A stretch of DNA of 64,000 nt from Stanieria sp964562685 (GTDB lineage: Bacteria; Cyanobacteriota; Cyanobacteriia; Cyanobacteriales; Xenococcaceae): NCBI GenBank assembly GCA_964562685.1, contig CAZLUP010000005.1, positions 1 through 64,000 of the forward strand, in the 5' to 3' direction. The position numbers were made by a program, and so were the translations under genes. This document shows positions 63,203 to 64,000 of this stretch, in pieces. The notes under the pieces are model-generated. The model saw nothing but the letters and a program-made list of their open reading frames with translations, did not search any database and was not told where the DNA came from. Numbering within the stretch: the first letter of the stretch is position 1; each line of letters starts with the position of its first letter.

Positions 63203-63961
63203 ATGACAAGTATTACTATCGAACAACCACAGTTAGATTTAGTTGCCATTAATCAACAATTAGCCAACGCAGACGCAACAGAATTGATTAAATGGGCAAA
63301 ACATACTTTTAGCGATCGCCTGGTAATGAGTACTAGTTTTGGTATTCAAGCAGCAGTAATGTTGCACCTCGTCACTCAAATTATCCCCGATATTCCTATT
63401 ATTTGGGTAGATACGGGTTATTTGCCTGCCGAAACTTACAAATTTGCTGAAGAATTAACCACCAGATTAAACCTTAATCTCAAAGTATATCAATCTCCCA
63501 TTAGTCCTGCGCGCATGGAAGCATTATACGGAAAACTTTGGGAACAAAATGATGTTGAAGCTTTCAATCGTTACGATTATTTACGTAAAGTAGAACCAAT
63601 GCAAAGAGCTTTAACAGAATTAAATGCAGTAGCTTGGTTAGCAGGATTACGTCGCGATCAAACCAAACATCGCCAACACTTAGAGCCAATCACCCAACAA
63701 GAAAACCTCTACAAAATCTATCCAATTCTTGATTGGCATTCTCGCGATGTTTATCAATATCTCACCACTCACGATTTACCTTATCATCCTTATTTTGACC
63801 TAGGGTATGTAACAGTTGGTGATTGGCATTCTAGTCGTCCTTTAACTACTGATGATTCTCACGAACGTGATACTCGTTTTCGTGGACTTAAACAAGAATG
63901 CGGTTTGCATCTACCTCAAACTCCTGGAGAATTAGAAAGTCTTGATTCCAGTAATCTTTAA
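63203..63961 (+). CDS. cysH: Phosphoadenylyl-sulfate (PAPS) reductase
   Basis: CysH reduces PAPS to sulfite with thioredoxin in assimilatory sulfate reduction. From ATG 63203 the protein has 252 residues; a TTG at 63110 would add 31 residues unlike the family. Motifs: FSDRLVMSTSFGIQAAVML (P-loop-like site) near residue 36, IIWVDTGYLPAETYKFAEEL near residue 69, AWLAGLRRDQTKHR near residue 145 and the catalytic Cys in KQECGLH near the C-terminus. The Cys pairs that bind the 4Fe-4S cluster in APS reductases are absent, which supports PAPS as substrate. The downstream end of the window is 39 bases away. Confidence 0.93.
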   Translation: MTSITIEQPQLDLVAINQQLANADATELIKWAKHTFSDRLVMSTSFGIQAAVMLHLVTQIIPDIPIIWVDTGYLPAETYKFAEELTTRLNLNLKVYQSPISPARMEALYGKLWEQNDVEAFNRYDYLRKVEPMQRALTELNAVAWLAGLRRDQTKHRQHLEPITQQENLYKIYPILDWHSRDVYQYLTTHDLPYHPYFDLGYVTVGDWHSSRPLTTDDSHERDTRFRGLKQECGLHLPQTPGELESLDSSNL

Positions 63962-64000
63962 TCATGTTTTAGTTTAATTCAAGTTTAAGGGAAGGCATTA

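Noticed and set aside
1..64000. tRNA, rRNA, tmRNA, RNase P RNA or CRISPR array
   Set aside because: Reading the gaps for T-loop (GTTCGA) contexts, conserved RNA cores and spaced direct repeats gave no candidate. A covariance-model search would be needed to exclude them firmly.

Overview
The window looks like a chromosomal segment of a low-GC cyanobacterium. The support is frequent HIP1 octamers (GCGATCGC), a Cph1-type phytochrome with an Rcp1-type regulator, PATAN/PatA-type regulators in a Pix/Tax-like chemotaxis operon, a KaiB-like domain protein, a Tic20-family protein, and intergenic repeats of cyanobacterial type. The genus cannot be fixed from sequence reading alone. No rRNA, tRNA, CRISPR array, prophage or plasmid origin was recognised.

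Layout. 1-9.3 kb: a decayed molybdopterin-oxidoreductase fragment, mtnA, a small conserved protein, prepilin peptidase pilD behind a strong hairpin, two unrelated FAD oxidoreductases, an EVE-domain protein, a UPF0104 membrane protein and queA. 9.3-17.3 kb: a KaiB-like protein next to pilT, wecB, murG, rsmI and small unknowns. 17.3-31.2 kb: a regulatory block. It holds a PATAN-only gene overlapping a PfkB kinase gene, two tandem PATAN-REC genes, a CheY, a CheW, a soluble six-GAF methyl-accepting protein, a CheA-REC hybrid kinase and the broken remnant of a cyanobacteriochrome GAF domain. A strong terminator-like hairpin separates the receptor from cheA. 31.2-42 kb: a Ser/Thr kinase fused to an FGE-type domain, an M50 protease, a degenerate metallo-beta-lactamase-fold protein, tatC, folP, a TnpB element, a cupin, gpmI and secG.

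42-54.2 kb: an envelope glycan/lipid cluster (GtrA, a methyltransferase-glycosyltransferase fusion, a polytopic protein), a matrixin-like protease, Tic20, an FAH-family hydrolase, rpsF, a MOSC protein, an AtzE/AtzG-like amidase pair, a secreted Cys-repeat protein and msrP. 54.2-64 kb: recR, which appears to start at ATT, an internally deleted IS982-type element, ahcY, a YqaA/DedA protein, an ExoD protein, the cph1-rcp1 pair followed by a REC-histidine kinase, and cysH.

Functional links. PilD (prepilin processing), PilT (retraction), the PATAN/CheY/CheW/MCP/CheA block and the phytochrome pair fit a type IV pilus motility system with light or chemical input. MtnA and AhcY recycle by-products of S-adenosylmethionine. 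TatC could export the Tat-signal protein MsrP. No clearly new multi-gene system is proven. The best candidates for follow-up are the chemotaxis block with its dead photoreceptor and internal terminator, the PATAN-PfkB overlap, the KaiB-like protein beside pilT, and the ATT start of recR.
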